A stretch of 64,000 bases of DNA from Petrolisthes cinctipes (taxonomy: Eukaryota > Arthropoda > Malacostraca > Decapoda > Porcellanidae): contig JAWQEG010000495.1 of NCBI GenBank assembly GCA_033782935.1, positions 397,001 through 461,000 on the forward strand, read 5' to 3'. Each line of letters opens with the position of its first letter. The first letter of the stretch is position 1. Positions 42,520 to 54,539 of the stretch are shown one piece after another. Both the position numbers and the translations under genes were made by a program. The notes below the pieces were generated by a model, which searched no databases, was not told the origin of the DNA, and worked only from the letters and a program-made list of their open reading frames with translations.

Positions 42520-43660
42520 TACTTTTGTATGGATTTTTGGGAAGTGTCACTGAGAGACTTCCCACTCCAACCTTGACCAGAGGCTCTTCTCAAACAACAA
42601 GTTTTTTTCTAATTCTGGGCCACTAGAAGCAGAGCGAACCCGAAGGAAGCTTGCGAGGGGGAACATCTGTTGAATCAAGAGATTCATCAGAGCCACGAGA
42701 ACGCTTCTGGTGAAATTGAGAGGAAAATATGGATGAGTCCACAGAGACAGATGCTTTGAAAGGAGGAACGCCCATTGATGCAATCTAGTTGACTTGGGTT
42801 TCTTTTTTGGAGAGCGTGTGTCAACGTGAACCTCTACCACATGGACAACTTTAGTTAAAGCCTGAGAATTGTCATCAGTTAAAAGGTCACCAGAATGAAT
42901 GTCTGATACAGTTTCCAAGACAGAGAAACTATTATGTAGTGAAACCGGAGAAACGTTCTCACTAGAGTAAGAAGCAGCTGCTTCTTAAGAGAGTTGAGAG
43001 AGTGCTGTAACTGATTTAGATGTTGTCGACGTGGAATGATGAGGGTGAAGGGAGGAGGCGTATGTCCTAACACCACCATCCTTCTGTTGCCTGAAGTTGA
43101 GTTGCTGTCTGGCACTACCAATTATGATGAAATAGGTGTTAGCCAAATGGAGGATATCCTGTTCGAGGAGGTACAGTCGCCAGCATTGCCGCGTGGTACA
43201 GGGGCTCACATGTTTAAGAGATTTAAGTGATTTTGTTCCTTGAGCAACAAAGTTCACTTCATGTGCTAGTGCATCGAGGATATTCCATTTCACACATGTG
43301 GATTGTTTCGAGCTAAATAATCACAGTGGTGCTACATCTTTGAATATGTGTTTGCCCCTGTACCACGCGGCAGTGCTGGCGAGTGTACATCTTACATTGG
43401 CGAGAACGTAAGTGATGAGCGTCCCTGCAGTAAAAGTAGTAACTCTCTGACTGACATTCAGAAGTAAAATGTGAGTCAAGAGCAGAACAATTACCACACC
43501 GGGAACAGTTGTTGCAGTTCCTCCTCCCATGACCAAACTCATAACAGTAATAACACTCTAAAGGACGCTCAACAAAAGGCTTCACCTCAAAAGAGGTGAG
43601 GTTAATGTTAATTATGCAAGCCATAGAAAGTGAGGATGATCATATTTTTACTGCCTTTCA
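42520..43660 (-). pseudogene. Jockey-like LINE ORF1 (gag) with zinc knuckles, interrupted by TIR-P
   Basis: The minus strand carries FEVKPFVERPLECYYCYEFG and HGRRNCNNCSRCGNC, then SECQSESYYFYCRDAH: three CCHC/CCCH knuckles typical of Jockey ORF1. After CKMY the frame is broken by TIR-P (43174-43385) and resumes as LLEQDILHLANT. Downstream frames are shifted. Partial copies occur at 27855-29155 and 30600-30850. Confidence 0.82.
43174..43385. mobile_element. TIR-P MITE
   Basis: CAGTCGCCAGCATTGCCGCG and its near inverse (CGCGGCAGTGCTGGCGAGTG), TA at 43172-43173 and 43386-43387. Confidence 0.85.
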
Positions 43661-44776
43661 TCTTTGTTACTCATTGGACACTGTCTGGGCACATAGCAAG
43701 AATGTCCTCTTCTGAGAATTCATACAGGTCCTCATTGTATATATGCCCCTTGCTATAATTAAATGTTCGATGTGGTTTGATGGATTCAAACATGCCATCA
43801 GAAGGACAGGGGAGATTGAGGAGCATAATGGCCTGTGTAAGATCTTTGGCTCTGAATAAAACACCCTTTATCGGTCAGAAAACTATATATGGTAACTTAA
43901 ATAGGCATCAAATATGGCTGCCACAGCTTTCCCAGTGATGCTAGGAAGCCAGCTGATCTCTCTCAGCCAATCAGAGAGATTTATTTTACTGCCTGACTAG
44001 TAGCATCAAAGCCTGCAGCCAATCACAAGCTGAGTTGACTATCTTCAACTTCAGTCTACACTCAGTGCTTGAGAGAGGTGGATGTGTGCCTCTGCTCTCT
44101 GATACACCCTCGACCTTAGCTCTTCAACCAACAATGGTAAGCTGATGAAAAACACAAAATATGCATTGAATAAATGTGCTAAGGAGATGATATATGTATC
44201 CTGTGCATAGGATTTCGAGAAGTTAGTGATATTTTGGTGTGAAATATAGAACCACCATATTTGGTCATGTGCCCGATGCACCTAAAATTGGGCCACTTGT
44301 TGACATGGCTATACATGGAGTAATGACAGATGCATCTAAAATTTTGCTGCCAACCATACAATACATTATAATATAAGATAGTAGTACTGTATAGTGAACT
44401 TGATGTTGCCACACATTTGAATAAAATTTGCACATCAATCTAGTGATAATTCTAACCCATTTACCCAAATTTTTAGGCAATGAATAATGAATTTTTTTGT
44501 TTTCTATTGTACCATACTGTATTTGTGTGGCATATTTTGATACCTAAATATTACTTTGAGCCTCATACTGTTAATATTCATCTAGTTATTAATTATTTGT
44601 GCTTTTAGTCTTTTTGATTTCTTAGAAGCAAAGAAATAGGTACTACCACCATTCCTTAGGATGCCATGTTTCTCATATATTTACAATTTCACTTGCAAAT
44701 ATATCAACATGAGGTTGATAATGAACCCAAAACTAATCCCCATTACTTGTTCACTGATGTACAATTTCTCTTGCAG

Positions 44777-44947
44777 CTGGGGGCTAAGCTGTTTTACTCC
44801 AAGAAGAATACTGGTACTGTCATCCCAAGCCAGCATTATGTCAGTGGTGATGATGATGATGTGGCTGATCCTGACTTCTCACCACTCTGCCAGGACCCAG
44901 GCCTCAGTGACATAGCCCGACCCTATTCGAAGAGGAGATTTTTTTTA

Positions 44948-45010
<63 letters not shown>

Positions 45011-46792
45011 TTTATTTCCTTTCTGCTTGCTGTCACACCTCTCTATCACCTTTCTCTGCCGCTATATGACCTCGCTGTTGTGGCGCCTAATATAAATCAA
45101 TCTATATAATCTATTCGAAGAGGAAATGCACACGTTCAGCAGTGGAGGTCATGGACGATGACGATGATGATGACGATGATGTAGATGAGAGAACAGCACC
45201 ACTGATCAAGACAGCGACCAACACCAGCAAAAAGAAAGTGGCCAGGCCAACTACATGGAGGAAAGTTGACATCAGCAATACTCCCTTTCCTACCTACACG
45301 CACCCTACCTCGGGGTGCATTGAGTCTCCTTACCAGTACTTTAAAAGGTACTTCAGCCCTCAACTCATCAGCAACATAACCTACCAGACCAACCTTTATG
45401 TCACACAGAAGGATGTTAACACCAGCTTGTGACGATGAAGTGATGAATTTCGTGGCAATTCTCATATTCATGGGGATTTGTAAGCTTCCCACCGTGGAGG
45501 ACTATTGGGCCATTCAGACGAGGGTCCCTCAAATTGCAAACCTCATGTCATCCAAGAGGATTAGGTTGATGAAGAGGATTATCCACTTACACGATAATAC
45601 CCAGATCTCTGGCACAGTCGACAGATTTTTCAAGGTTCGGCCCATCTTTACTTTCCTCAACACAATGTTCAGGGCTGAGCTCCAGACCCAGAAGCAGTCA
45701 GTGGATGAGGTGATGGTAGCATACAAGGGGAAGACTGCTGGCAACCTGAGGCAGTACATCAAAAACAAGCCAGACAAATGGGGCTTCAAGCTGTTTGCCA
45801 GAGCTTCTGAGGATGGCTTCATCCATGACATGGTACTGTACCTGGGGAAGACGATGCTGCAAGCCCATGGTCTACCCCTGTCACCAGAACAAGAAGCGAT
45901 GGGTTCCACCAGCCAGATAGTGTCCGTACTGGCCAGCACCATGTCATCTTCCACCACCACAGCCATCTTTGCTGACAATTTCTTTACCAGCCTGGACCTT
46001 GTGCACTACCTCAAGGACATCAACTGCAGGTATACGGGGACAGTCAGAGAAAACAGAATGGGCAAGCCGCCACTCAAGCCTGTCAAGGAAATGAGGAAGA
46101 AGACTGTTCCCCGTGGTACCATAGACTATGTTTCCAGTGATGATGGGATCCTGGTTGTACGATGGAAGGATAATAAGGTAGTCACGCTGCTCTCAACAGA
46201 CATGGGAGTAGAGCCAGTGTCATCTGTCTACAGGTACTCCAGTGAGGGCAAGAGGAAGGAGGAAGTAAGGTGTCCAGCAGTCATAAAGAGCTATAATACC
46301 AATATGGGAGGCATAGACAACAATGATATACTCGTTCACCTTTACCGTACTCCCATCAAATCAAAGAGGTGGTACCTCAGGATTTTTGCCTATGCCATTG
46401 ACGTGAGCCTGACTAATGCCTGGATTATGTACAAGAGAGACTGCAAGGCTCTTGCTGAGGATACCATGCCCTTCAAGAGCTTCAAGATCCAGGTGTTTAG
46501 GAGTGCAGCTGGCTCGAGGCCAGTGTCTCTTCGCAATCCAGAGCCCCTCAGGAATGTGCTGGACATGCCCAAGCCTGTCCGTGGACATCGTGCTATTACC
46601 CCAGGGAACTCCATGCGCTTTGACAGGACTCTGTTCCATGGCGCAATGTATGCTGAACGCCAGACGTGCAAGTTGTGTAGCCATAAGGGGCATATATATC
46701 AGTCTAACATTGTATGCATGGTCTACAAGGTACACCTTGGCCTAAATGGAGCAAGGAACTGCTTCATAAAATACCATAGTCCAGTGGCATAA
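44777..46792 (+). pseudogene. piggyBac transposase (frameshifted)
   Basis: Exon after TTTCTCTTGCAG; the proposed first exon is just ATG at 44134-44136 followed by GTAAGC. The N-terminal acidic part (SGDDDDVADPDFS) is split by an insertion with 14-bp target duplication (44923-44936, 45111-45124) that rejoins in frame (EVMDDDDDDDDDVDE). DDE-domain parts: YQYFKRYFSPQLI, then a frame slip near 45415-45425, VDEVMVAYKGK, YIKNKPDKWGFKLF, FADNFFTSLDL (second Asp) and NTNMGGIDNNDIL (third Asp). It ends with a Cys/His-rich domain (CKLCSHKGHIYQSNIVC). The enzyme cuts and pastes at TTAA. The first catalytic Asp is not unambiguous in RASEDG. Confidence 0.88.
44937..45110 (-). mobile_element. Retroinsertion in the piggyBac transposase
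   Basis: Contains (CT)n (44951-45008) and GCTATATGACCTCGCTGTTG then TGGCGCC, also present in inverse near 58640-58710. The 14-bp target duplication CTATTCGAAGAGGA indicates LINE-type insertion. Confidence 0.75.
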
Positions 46793-47400
46793 GTGTATGA
46801 TGGACTGTGATGGAGACTGATGGACTGTTGTCAACTATTGTGATGAATTGTGATGTGATGGCCAGTATTAGAAAATTTCCTCAGGACAAATGTTCAACTT
46901 CACTATATATGTTACTATATAATTACTATATAATTTACTTTATAATTACTATATAATTTACTATATAATTACTTTATTATATAATTTACAGGGTGAATAA
47001 GATTTACCTTTGTTTTCTGAAATATTTGTGTATGATAGATGGTGATGAAATGAAAGATGTTATTCTGAATCTTGGTGGGTAAGAGCAGAAATATTTCTTT
47101 CGGAAAAAATGTTCATTTTCACATTTATTTTTCTATATGTATTTTTGTACTTTTGTATCAGAAAGGAAAGATGTGTTATAGCATTATGTGTGTTTATTTG
47201 TCCAAATTTAACATCTGTATATCTTTACTATCTTGACAAATTTTTACCTGAGACTAGTGAGTGGACACACATGGTAACTTCTTTGACCTTGATTTGCAAC
47301 ATAATTTTGCAAAATATCTCAAAATTCACAAAAGTAAAAATACTTTGTATTGGGCCCATCTATAATGGAATCTGGTCGACAATTTGAGTTTCTAAATATT
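46793..47400. other. piggyBac 3' region
   Basis: AT-rich, with ATATAATTTAC/TATAATTACT short repeats at 46905-46990; no other gene. Confidence 0.5.
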
Positions 47401-47429
47401 TCTGTGAGTGCCCCATAAAGGGTTAAAAC

Positions 47430-47579
47430 ACACTTACCGTACTTTTTTATGTGGCCTATAGGTAGTAATCCAATTTCTTTTTCCAGATACCTAATAGCAT
47501 GGATGAGGTTACCACGCCTCTGCCTGTAGTAAGCCACAAACCAAAAGGGTGTAGGAATGCGACGCTCCTTAGGGACATG
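47430..47579 (-). other. Unidentified coding-like segment with splice donor
   Basis: The minus strand reads LEHVPKERRIPTPFWFVAYY then LIHAIRYLEKEIGLLPIGHI and KKYG, followed by GTAAGT at 47433. It looks like a conserved exon but I do not recognise the family. It was contiguous with 47900-48301 before a hAT MITE was inserted. Confidence 0.4.
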
Positions 47580-47587
47580 CTCTAGTC

Positions 47588-47715
47588 CAGTGTTTCCCAA
47601 ACTTTTTTTTATCGTGACTCTGAACACAAATTTATTTTGGCCTGGCGACCCTCAAGGATGAAATATTATTCCACAATTTTGATGTTACTAATTATGTTTG
47701 AATTAGTTTTACTTC

Positions 47716-47786
<71 letters not shown>

Positions 47787-47891
47787 ATTTATTTATTTTT
47801 ATGTTTTATTAATTTTGTAGCCATCCCTCAACCCTCAGGAACACCCATGCGACCCTCATTTGGGTCGCGACCATGGGTTTGGGAACCACTG
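47588..47891. mobile_element. hAT-type MITE with 8-bp target duplication
   Basis: Ends CAGTGTTTCCCAAAC and GTTTGGGAACCACTG; duplication CTCTAGTC at 47580-47587 and 47892-47899. Interior has (CT)n and CATTTGGGTCGCGACC. Confidence 0.92.
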
Positions 47892-47899
47892 CTCTAGTC

Positions 47900-48301
47900 T
47901 AAAGGATCATCAAAGATGTTAGGGCAGTTGTCATTGTCACTGTCAACTACATTTGTGGACCACATCATCTGAACTACAGTGAGTATCCCCCACAAACAGA
48001 AAATCTTTTGCCTCAAAAGCTGCATTGGCAGCAGCATTTGTATTAAGAGTAATATAGCACCGATTAGATCTGCAGTCACTGTCATAGGTGATTCTGATAC
48101 GAAGAACCACTCCAAAACGCTTAAAAATGGAGTGGATAGCGCCATAGGAAAGGGATGCAAGTACAGTACATTCGTCAACATTAACACCCGACCTGCTGGG
48201 TCTTCTCTTATTTGCAGCCTTCTGCTTAACACCACGACCAGAGAGTGATGTCTCGAGGGTGTGGTCGACCACCGCTCGAGGAAGAGAAAGAAGCTTATCA
48301 T
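47900..48301 (-). other. Unidentified coding-like segment
   Basis: The minus strand frame carries VVDHTLETSLSGRGVKQKAA, VNVDECTVLASLSYGAIHSI, FGVVLRIRITYDSDC and FEAKDFLFVGDTHCSS. A one-base slip then gives NVVDSDNDNCPNIFDDPLD and stop. The composition and length suggest real protein sequence, not random ORF. No domain recognised; the frame breaks suggest a decayed gene or an unknown transposon protein. Confidence 0.4.
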
Positions 48302-49078
48302 TATCTATAAAACATTATTATGGCCATGGCTGGCAGGGGTACACCATCACTGGAATTTGCTGGAACTGGCCATTCGTGACATCTAGGACCCTGTAGAAAA
48401 ATTTGAAAGTAATTTGAAGTGGTTACCTCAAGAGTTAATCTAAGTCAGTTTTGAGGGGCTAAATATTGGGGGCTGGCAGGGATACCTCACCCATGAAAAT
48501 TGCTGTCATCAACCATGTTTCATACATTGGGTCATGAAGTGTTCATTACAGTTATTTAGGATCAGTTACTAAACAAATCTGATCTAGATAATTTTTAGAG
48601 TGAATGTACTCCATTTCCATGGCCACATCCACCACAAGAAGCTTACCAGTCGTCCAGTTCCACACATTAGCAATGATTGGTGTTTCTCTGGTGGTAAAGA
48701 AAATTGGTTACCTTTCCAGCTAACCAGGGCTCCTGTTCTATTATTATCTTATTATAAAAAAAAATAATAATAATAAAAAAAAAATATCTTAGACTGAATT
48801 TGTAAGTTTTAAATTATCAGCTGAAAAGACCCAAGTAATAATGTCTTATAAAAATAGTTGATGGAAACGAAGACAGAAAGTAAATTTGTATAAGAAGGAC
48901 ATTCAACTTTAGTTCAGGGATACTGTGAAATTCTCGTGGCTGGTATTTGATAAACATCATAATATGAAAACACATAGAGCTCCATTAATTCTAATTGTAA
49001 CAGTGAACTTATTAAAAAAAAAAAAAAAAAAAAAAAAATTCTCACACCACTTAGGGTACAAATAGGTCATGTCTACTG
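48302..49078. other. No recognised gene
   Basis: AT-rich; (A/AAT)-rich runs near 48757-48785 and A24 at 49014-49037. Confidence 0.5.
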
Positions 49079-49168
49079 ATGCTTTATAACGAATTAGTAT
49101 TATCAATTATCTACTTTGGAAGTCCAATCTATGGATCAGCGATCAGCATCACAAGCAACCCTAATGTA

Positions 49169-49259
49169 CAGCCACAATCAAATATCCATCAACACTTTCC
49201 TTCCATCGTAGTAAATAACTTGGTAATAAAGAACAACACATGTATGATTTTGCAGCGCC

Positions 49260-49298
<39 letters not shown>

Positions 49299-49463
49299 TC
49301 TTGGTAATAAAGAACAACACGTGTATGATTTTGCAGCACCTCATAATAATAATTGAGGGGGTTGAGTTGACGTAAGGTGTTGTTGTATGATTATATTTTG
49401 ATATGATACTGATTTATTTACTACGATGGAAGGAAAGTGTCGGTAGATATTTGATTGTGGCTG
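49169..49463. mobile_element. TIR-L copy L2
   Basis: TA at 49167-49168 and 49464-49465; two internal units with (ATA)n. First member of a four-element chain. Confidence 0.87.
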
Positions 49464-49465
49464 TA

Positions 49466-49677
49466 CAGTCGGCCTCAGGAATTCGTATACACCACTGTGA
49501 CATAAATGGTTCGTAACAACTAGAAAACTGAGTACACTAATTTCCCAACACCAAAATTACCTAGTTATGTAATTTGGCTAATATTTGAATCAGTCGGCAG
49601 AAATATCCTTACAGCATGTGCAGAATAAAAACAACCTTTTAACCAATGTTCTGTGTAGGAATTCCAGAGGCCGACTG
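49466..49677. mobile_element. TIR-I element
   Basis: CAGTCGGCCTCAGGAATTC and GAATTCCAGAGGCCGACTG ends; shares TA 49464-49465 with L2 and TA 49678-49679 with B7. Confidence 0.87.
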
Positions 49678-49679
49678 TA

Positions 49680-49923
49680 CACTCGCAATCCAAAATATGT
49701 ATCCAGGCTTGCTTCGAATAGCCTGATCGAGTATTAAGCGAGTTCAAGCAAATATGAAATAGGATAAGCGTTGTAATTGGTTCACTACTATGCCAAATTA
49801 TTCGAAACTTCAACAAGACCTGGATACAAATATGAAACAGGAGAAGCGTTGTAATTGGTTCACTAGTATGCCAAATGATTCGAAACTTCAACAAGACCTG
49901 GATACATATTTTGGATTGCGAGT
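49680..49923 (+). mobile_element. TIR-B copy B7 (two units)
   Basis: Complete ends; shares TA 49678-49679 with TIR-I and 49924-49925 with J2. Confidence 0.88.
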
Positions 49924-49925
49924 GT

Positions 49926-50085
49926 ACAGTCACGAGCACTAATAAGTATACAGGTTTGGTTGATGCTTCGAACAGTTCAATTTGACCAACGAAGTCATTC
50001 CAAAGGAGATATCCTTGTGCATTTATTTACTGTCTCTAGGTATTCGAAGCAAGCACACCTGTATACTTATTAGTGTTCGTGACTG
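49926..50085 (+). mobile_element. TIR-J copy J2
   Basis: CAGTCACGAGCACTAATAAG and its inverse; outer TA 50086-50087. Interior is in the opposite orientation to J1. Confidence 0.87.
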
Positions 50086-50341
50086 TACCTAAACTCGATT
50101 CACATTCGTGGTGTCAGAATATATTCAGGAACTTTTACATCTTCTTCAAACACCTCCATTTCCTGTGAAAGTGGAGAATCACCTCTTTCACTACACCGTG
50201 ATTATGAGCCGATTCCACAGTCATATTTGTTTGTTAGCTTCCCAACCAACCACACTTGTAAGGCTTCATTATTTTAGGGTTGATTTCACAGTGGTATTTG
50301 TTTGTTAGCTTCCCAACCAACCACACTTGTAAGCACTAGCC

Positions 50342-53300
50342 ATGATGCATAAAACAACTGCTCGTCAGCACAATGAATTAATTATGTTTGCAAATATTCG
50401 GGGGCTTCACTCCAACATTAACTCGGTACACTTACTTCTTCAAACCGAAACCCCTAACATTCTTTTCCTCACTGAATGCCAGGTTACTCCTTGGAGAACA
50501 TTTTCAATCTCGCATCACCAGATTTTGATTACTCAATTTACAAGCTAAATTCTTCAGGCTCAGTTAAATATTATTGTTGTATTTACCGATCACCAAATGC
50601 CTCCCCAGATAATAGCCTCTTTGATTCCCTGACCTCCATTCTTTCTGATTTAAACATTAATGCTGCATCTGATACATCCTTACTGGGTGATTTTAATGTC
50701 CACAATGTTGAGTGGCTCACTCATTCGGCCAGAATTGACGAACCTGGGCTTGAATGCGAGTTATTCGCAGACTCATTCAATCTCACCCAACTAATCAAGC
50801 ACCCCACTTGCATACCTGATAATCCAGAACATAGACCGCACCTACTTGATTTGTTTCTTACTACCAATCCCGAAACATATAGTGTTGAAGTGAAGTCCCC
50901 TCTTGGATCCTCAGACCATTGCCTCATTGCAGTCTCCTGTTCCCACTCCTCCCTACCCATCCACTCTGAACCCATCCGAGTGACCAAATGGCACTATGAT
51001 GCTGCAGATTGGGTGGGGTTCCGTGACTTTTTAATTAACATTCCTTGGTCATCATTTTACTCTACTGACTCAGATAGCTTCCTGAACCATATTACTGACT
51101 TTATAAAAATAGGAATGGAAACATATATCCCTCACCATCAATACTCAAAAAGATCTAACTCTCCAAAATGGTTTGATCACAGCTGTGCCAGAGCTACAGA
51201 ACAAAAATCAATAGCCTATAATGCCTATACAAAGTCGAAAACTCTTCAGTCATACAATTATTTCAAAATTGTCAGATGCCATGCTAAAGCTGTAACTAAT
51301 TTAGCCAAATCTAACTTCATACATAAACAAGTCAATAAATTACTGAATAATCCTAATGATAATAAGATCTTTTGGTCAACAGTAAACTCATTCAAATCTA
51401 ACTTCAACCATGGTTCATCTCTTCCCCCTTTAAAGAATAGCAATGGAAATCTCATATGTGATCCACGTGGTAAAGCAAATCTTTTGGCCAATATCTTCGC
51501 CACAAATTCAAACCTCAATGACACTGCTCAAAACACTCCCATTTTGAATTTTAACTCCCCAGAAAGTCCACCCTTAATAATTCATACAAGACAAGTGCGG
51601 ACCATTTTGGAGAATCTATCTATCGACAAAGCTCCAGGGCCAGATGAAATTCCTCCCACTGTATTAAACAATTGCTCAAAAGAATTAGCTCCAATTCTCT
51701 CAAAATTATTTCGTGTATGTCTCCATACCTCGTCCTTCCCAGCCGCCTGGAAAGAAGCCAATGTACAACCAATTCCCAAAAAAGGAGCTACCGCAAATCC
51801 ATCAAATTACAGACCAATTGCCATCACGTCTACTCTCGGTAAAATATTTGAAATAGTTCTTAACAATCACTTTGTAAAGCACCTTGAGAAAAATCATCTG
51901 CTAAATGATAAGCAATATGGCTTTAGACAGAGACGATCTACTGTGGACCTGCTCTGTTATTTCACAGATAACATATTCCAATCAACTGATAAACATGGAG
52001 AGACTCACACAATTTGCCTTGATATATCTAAAGCCTTTGACAGAGTATGGCACAGATCATTACAGTCTAAGCTTCCACATTATGGCCTTCAATCTTTTGT
52101 TCCCCTAATTAATTCATATCTTAGCAACAGAAAATTACGTGTGATGGTAGATGGTCTGTATTCCGACTTTCATCCCATGCTGGTGTTCCTCAAGGAGCGG
52201 TCTTGGCTCCAACTTTGTTCCTCATTCATATTAATGATCTTTTGTCAGTTACTCAGAATTCAATTCACTCCTATGCTGATGATTCAACTATTCACAGTTC
52301 CTTCTCATTTAATGATAGTTTTACTCAACACAATATTTTAGAATACAAACTTGCCACTTCAATTTCATTAAATGAAGACTTAACGAAGATCTTTGAATGG
52401 GGACAAAACAACCTAGTTTCTTTCAATGCAAATAAACTAAATACATCCCGTTCTCAAATAGATCAGATAATCAAGATTCTCACATTATTTTCAATAATAC
52501 AAATATCCCCAAGTCCCACAGCATTGATCTCCTTGGTGTAACTTTAACCCCTTAAGACCGACTTCTTTTTTTTTTTTTCATCCCCAGTTGACTTCTGGGG
52601 TTCAATTTTCAACTTTCATGTAGGCAAATTTTGTTCTTACAGAATATAAGAGCTTGAATTTACACACCAGGAACTGAAAACAGGAGCCTCCTAAGTGTAT
52701 GCGTTTGCGTATGACAGAGCGTCAAAGTCCGAAAATAAATAAATAGTATCCCCTGAAACGCATGAAAGAAAACCTCATACGCTCTGCGTACGCTGTAAAC
52801 ATGTATATAAACACCTAAATAATGCGTTTAAGTGGTTTTCAATTATTATAAACGTATTTCAGTGTAATTTTGTCTGTCTAGACTCTCCTGGAGTATAGTA
52901 GACAGCAGAGAGATACGAGAAACATAAGAAAACACCATGTAGTGGTGAGATATTTCCTTGTTGGCATACGCATCTGCCAGACACCACTACCACAGTCAAA
53001 CCTTTTCTCAAGGACGTTAGCTTTCCATCGTTACCAACGCCAGCTCGCTAGCTACTCGCTACAGTTTTTTGTAGGTATGTCGACATGTCGGTTATTCGGA
53101 GGGAACGATTAATTTTTTTATCACCGACATGTCAGTCAATCGGTCCTAAGGGGTTAAATGAAAACCTCAGTTGGACTCCCTATGTAAAATCCATTGCCAA
53201 AACTGCATCTAGGAAGATGGGACTTTTATACAGAGCTTGTAATTATTTGACTGACGAGCAGTTAGCAGTAATATATAAGAGTCATGTGCGTTCCCAGCTG

Positions 53301-53732
53301 GAATATTGTTCACCTCTGTGGGCTGGTTGTGGATCGGTGGTGTTAAGACAATTAGATAAAATTCAAAACAGAGCTATCAGACTGATCAATAATCCTATGA
53401 TCACTAATGAATTCCCTCCCTTATCAGTACGTAGAAATGTTGCTTCCCTTGCACTATTTTATAGATACTTTTATAAGAAATGTTCGGATGAACTTGCCCT
53501 GATTATACCACCCCTTCACGTCTTCCCACGGAGGACTAGGGCAGCTGAGAATGCGCATGAGTTTACACTGACTCCTCCACGTTGCAGGACAACTGCTTAC
53601 AAAAATTCATTTACTCCCCGTACTACTTCCCTGTGGAATTCTCTTCCAAGGGAATGTTTTCCAGCAAGTTATAACCCCCAGCAATTTAAATCCAGTTGCT
53701 TTAAATATTTTATGAGTGGAGGATGCCAATAG
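50342..53732 (+). pseudogene. LINE endonuclease and reverse transcriptase, three frameshifts and one insertion
   Basis: Pieces in order: NIRGLHSNINSVHLLL and LFLTECQV (endonuclease start, 50342-50490); frame slip; YCCIYRSPNAS, LLGDFNVHN, GSSDHCLIAVS (endonuclease); KWFDHSCARA linker; RT motifs APGPDEIPPTVL, PIPKKGATANPSNYRPIAIT, GFRQRRSTVDLL, CLDISKAFDRVW; slip near 52180; GVPQGAVLAPTLFLIHINDL and YADDSTIH; slip near 52450; SHSIDLLGVTL; insertion 52548-53153; NENLSWTPYVKSIAKTASRK, the GLLYRA thumb and LEYCSPLWAG. It ends RECFPASYNPQQFKSSC. No RNase H. The copy is not functional. Confidence 0.88.
52548..53153. mobile_element. TTAA-flanked (piggyBac-type) non-autonomous element, 606 bp
   Basis: TTAA at 52544-52547 and 53154-53157; ends CCCCTTAAGACCGACT and (inverse) CCCCTTAGGACCGATT. 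Removing it with one TTAA joins GVTL to NENLSW in frame. Confidence 0.92.
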
Positions 53733-53953
53733 GCAAATGGAACCATTTATTTATTTGTTTTTTCCTTTCCTCCACTCACTATATGTAAAAAAAAAAAAAA
53801 AAAAAAGAATAAAAATGTTCACTCATCTTAAATTTCATATCAAAGAGGTATTGACTAACACACCAAGTCATCATCATATAGTTACAACACACATTGGAAC
53901 ACACAGACAGACACAGACAATTTAATGGTCTCACTATACAATAATATACTGTA

Positions 53954-54330
53954 CAGTCGTGGTCAAATATAATCATCCATATAGGGGTACCTCACGTAAG
54001 AGTTTGACAGCTTCCCTCTGTTCCTTAGATGATAAACTTTCCAATAAATAGGTTAACTACCATCTTTTAATATAATACAAGCAGCTACACACTACTTAAA
54101 ACAATAATACACACACACACACGTTAACTACCATCTTTTAATTTAATACAAGCAGCTACACACTACTTAAAACAATAACACACACACACACACGTTAACT
54201 AACATCTTTTAATTTAATACAAGCAGCTACACACTACTTAAAACAATAACATCATATGTGAACGTGAAAACATTAGACAGTAAATTGTTTGAGATACCCA
54301 TATGTGGATGATTATTATTGACCGCGACTG
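53954..54330 (+). mobile_element. TIR-K copy K3 with three units
   Basis: CAGTCGTGGTCAAATATAAT and ATTATTATTGACCGCGACTG ends; units of ACAAGCAGCTACACACTACT with (AC)n; TA 53952-53953 and 54331-54332. Confidence 0.87.
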
Positions 54331-54332
54331 TA

Positions 54333-54448
54333 CACTCGTGATACAAAATTTCTGACCAGAGTGTGAGGAGAAGAAAGCTTCGAATCGCCTGGTATTGCTC
54401 ATTTCCCCACCCAGTACACCTATAGAGGCTGATGGGTTCGAATGCAGG

Positions 54449-54480
<32 letters not shown>

Positions 54481-54525
54481 TGTGCCTGCCGTTCGTCTCT
54501 GGTCAGAAATTACGTATCACGAGTG
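54333..54525 (-). mobile_element. TIR-A copy A6, abutting K3
   Basis: Complete ends; shares TA 54331-54332 with K3, second TA 54526-54527; (GT)n expansion. Confidence 0.88.
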
Positions 54526-54539
54526 TACACCTCACCTAT

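Larger units (their letters stand above)
43864..47422 (+). mobile_element. piggyBac transposon, candidate boundaries
   Basis: The right end reads CCCCATAAAGGG then TTAA (47423-47426), giving CCCTTTATGGGG on the other strand. The left candidate CCCTTTATCGG starts at 43864 but lacks TTAA. The ends match for only 8-9 bases, so limits are tentative. The element contains the transposase and a retroinsertion at 44937-45110. Confidence 0.55.
50105..53806 (+). mobile_element. Degenerate LINE (CR1/Jockey side), with A-tail
   Basis: A short tandem duplication at the 5' end (CCACAGT..GTTTGTTAGCTTCCCAACC twice, 50206-50335), an endonuclease-RT coding region and an A-run at 53787-53806. A 606-bp TTAA-flanked element interrupts it. 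Confidence 0.85.

Noticed and set aside
47943..48272. Histone H2A-like N-terminus (SGRGVKQKAANKRR)
   Set aside because: Only a short basic stretch resembles H2A; the following sequence has no histone fold motifs.
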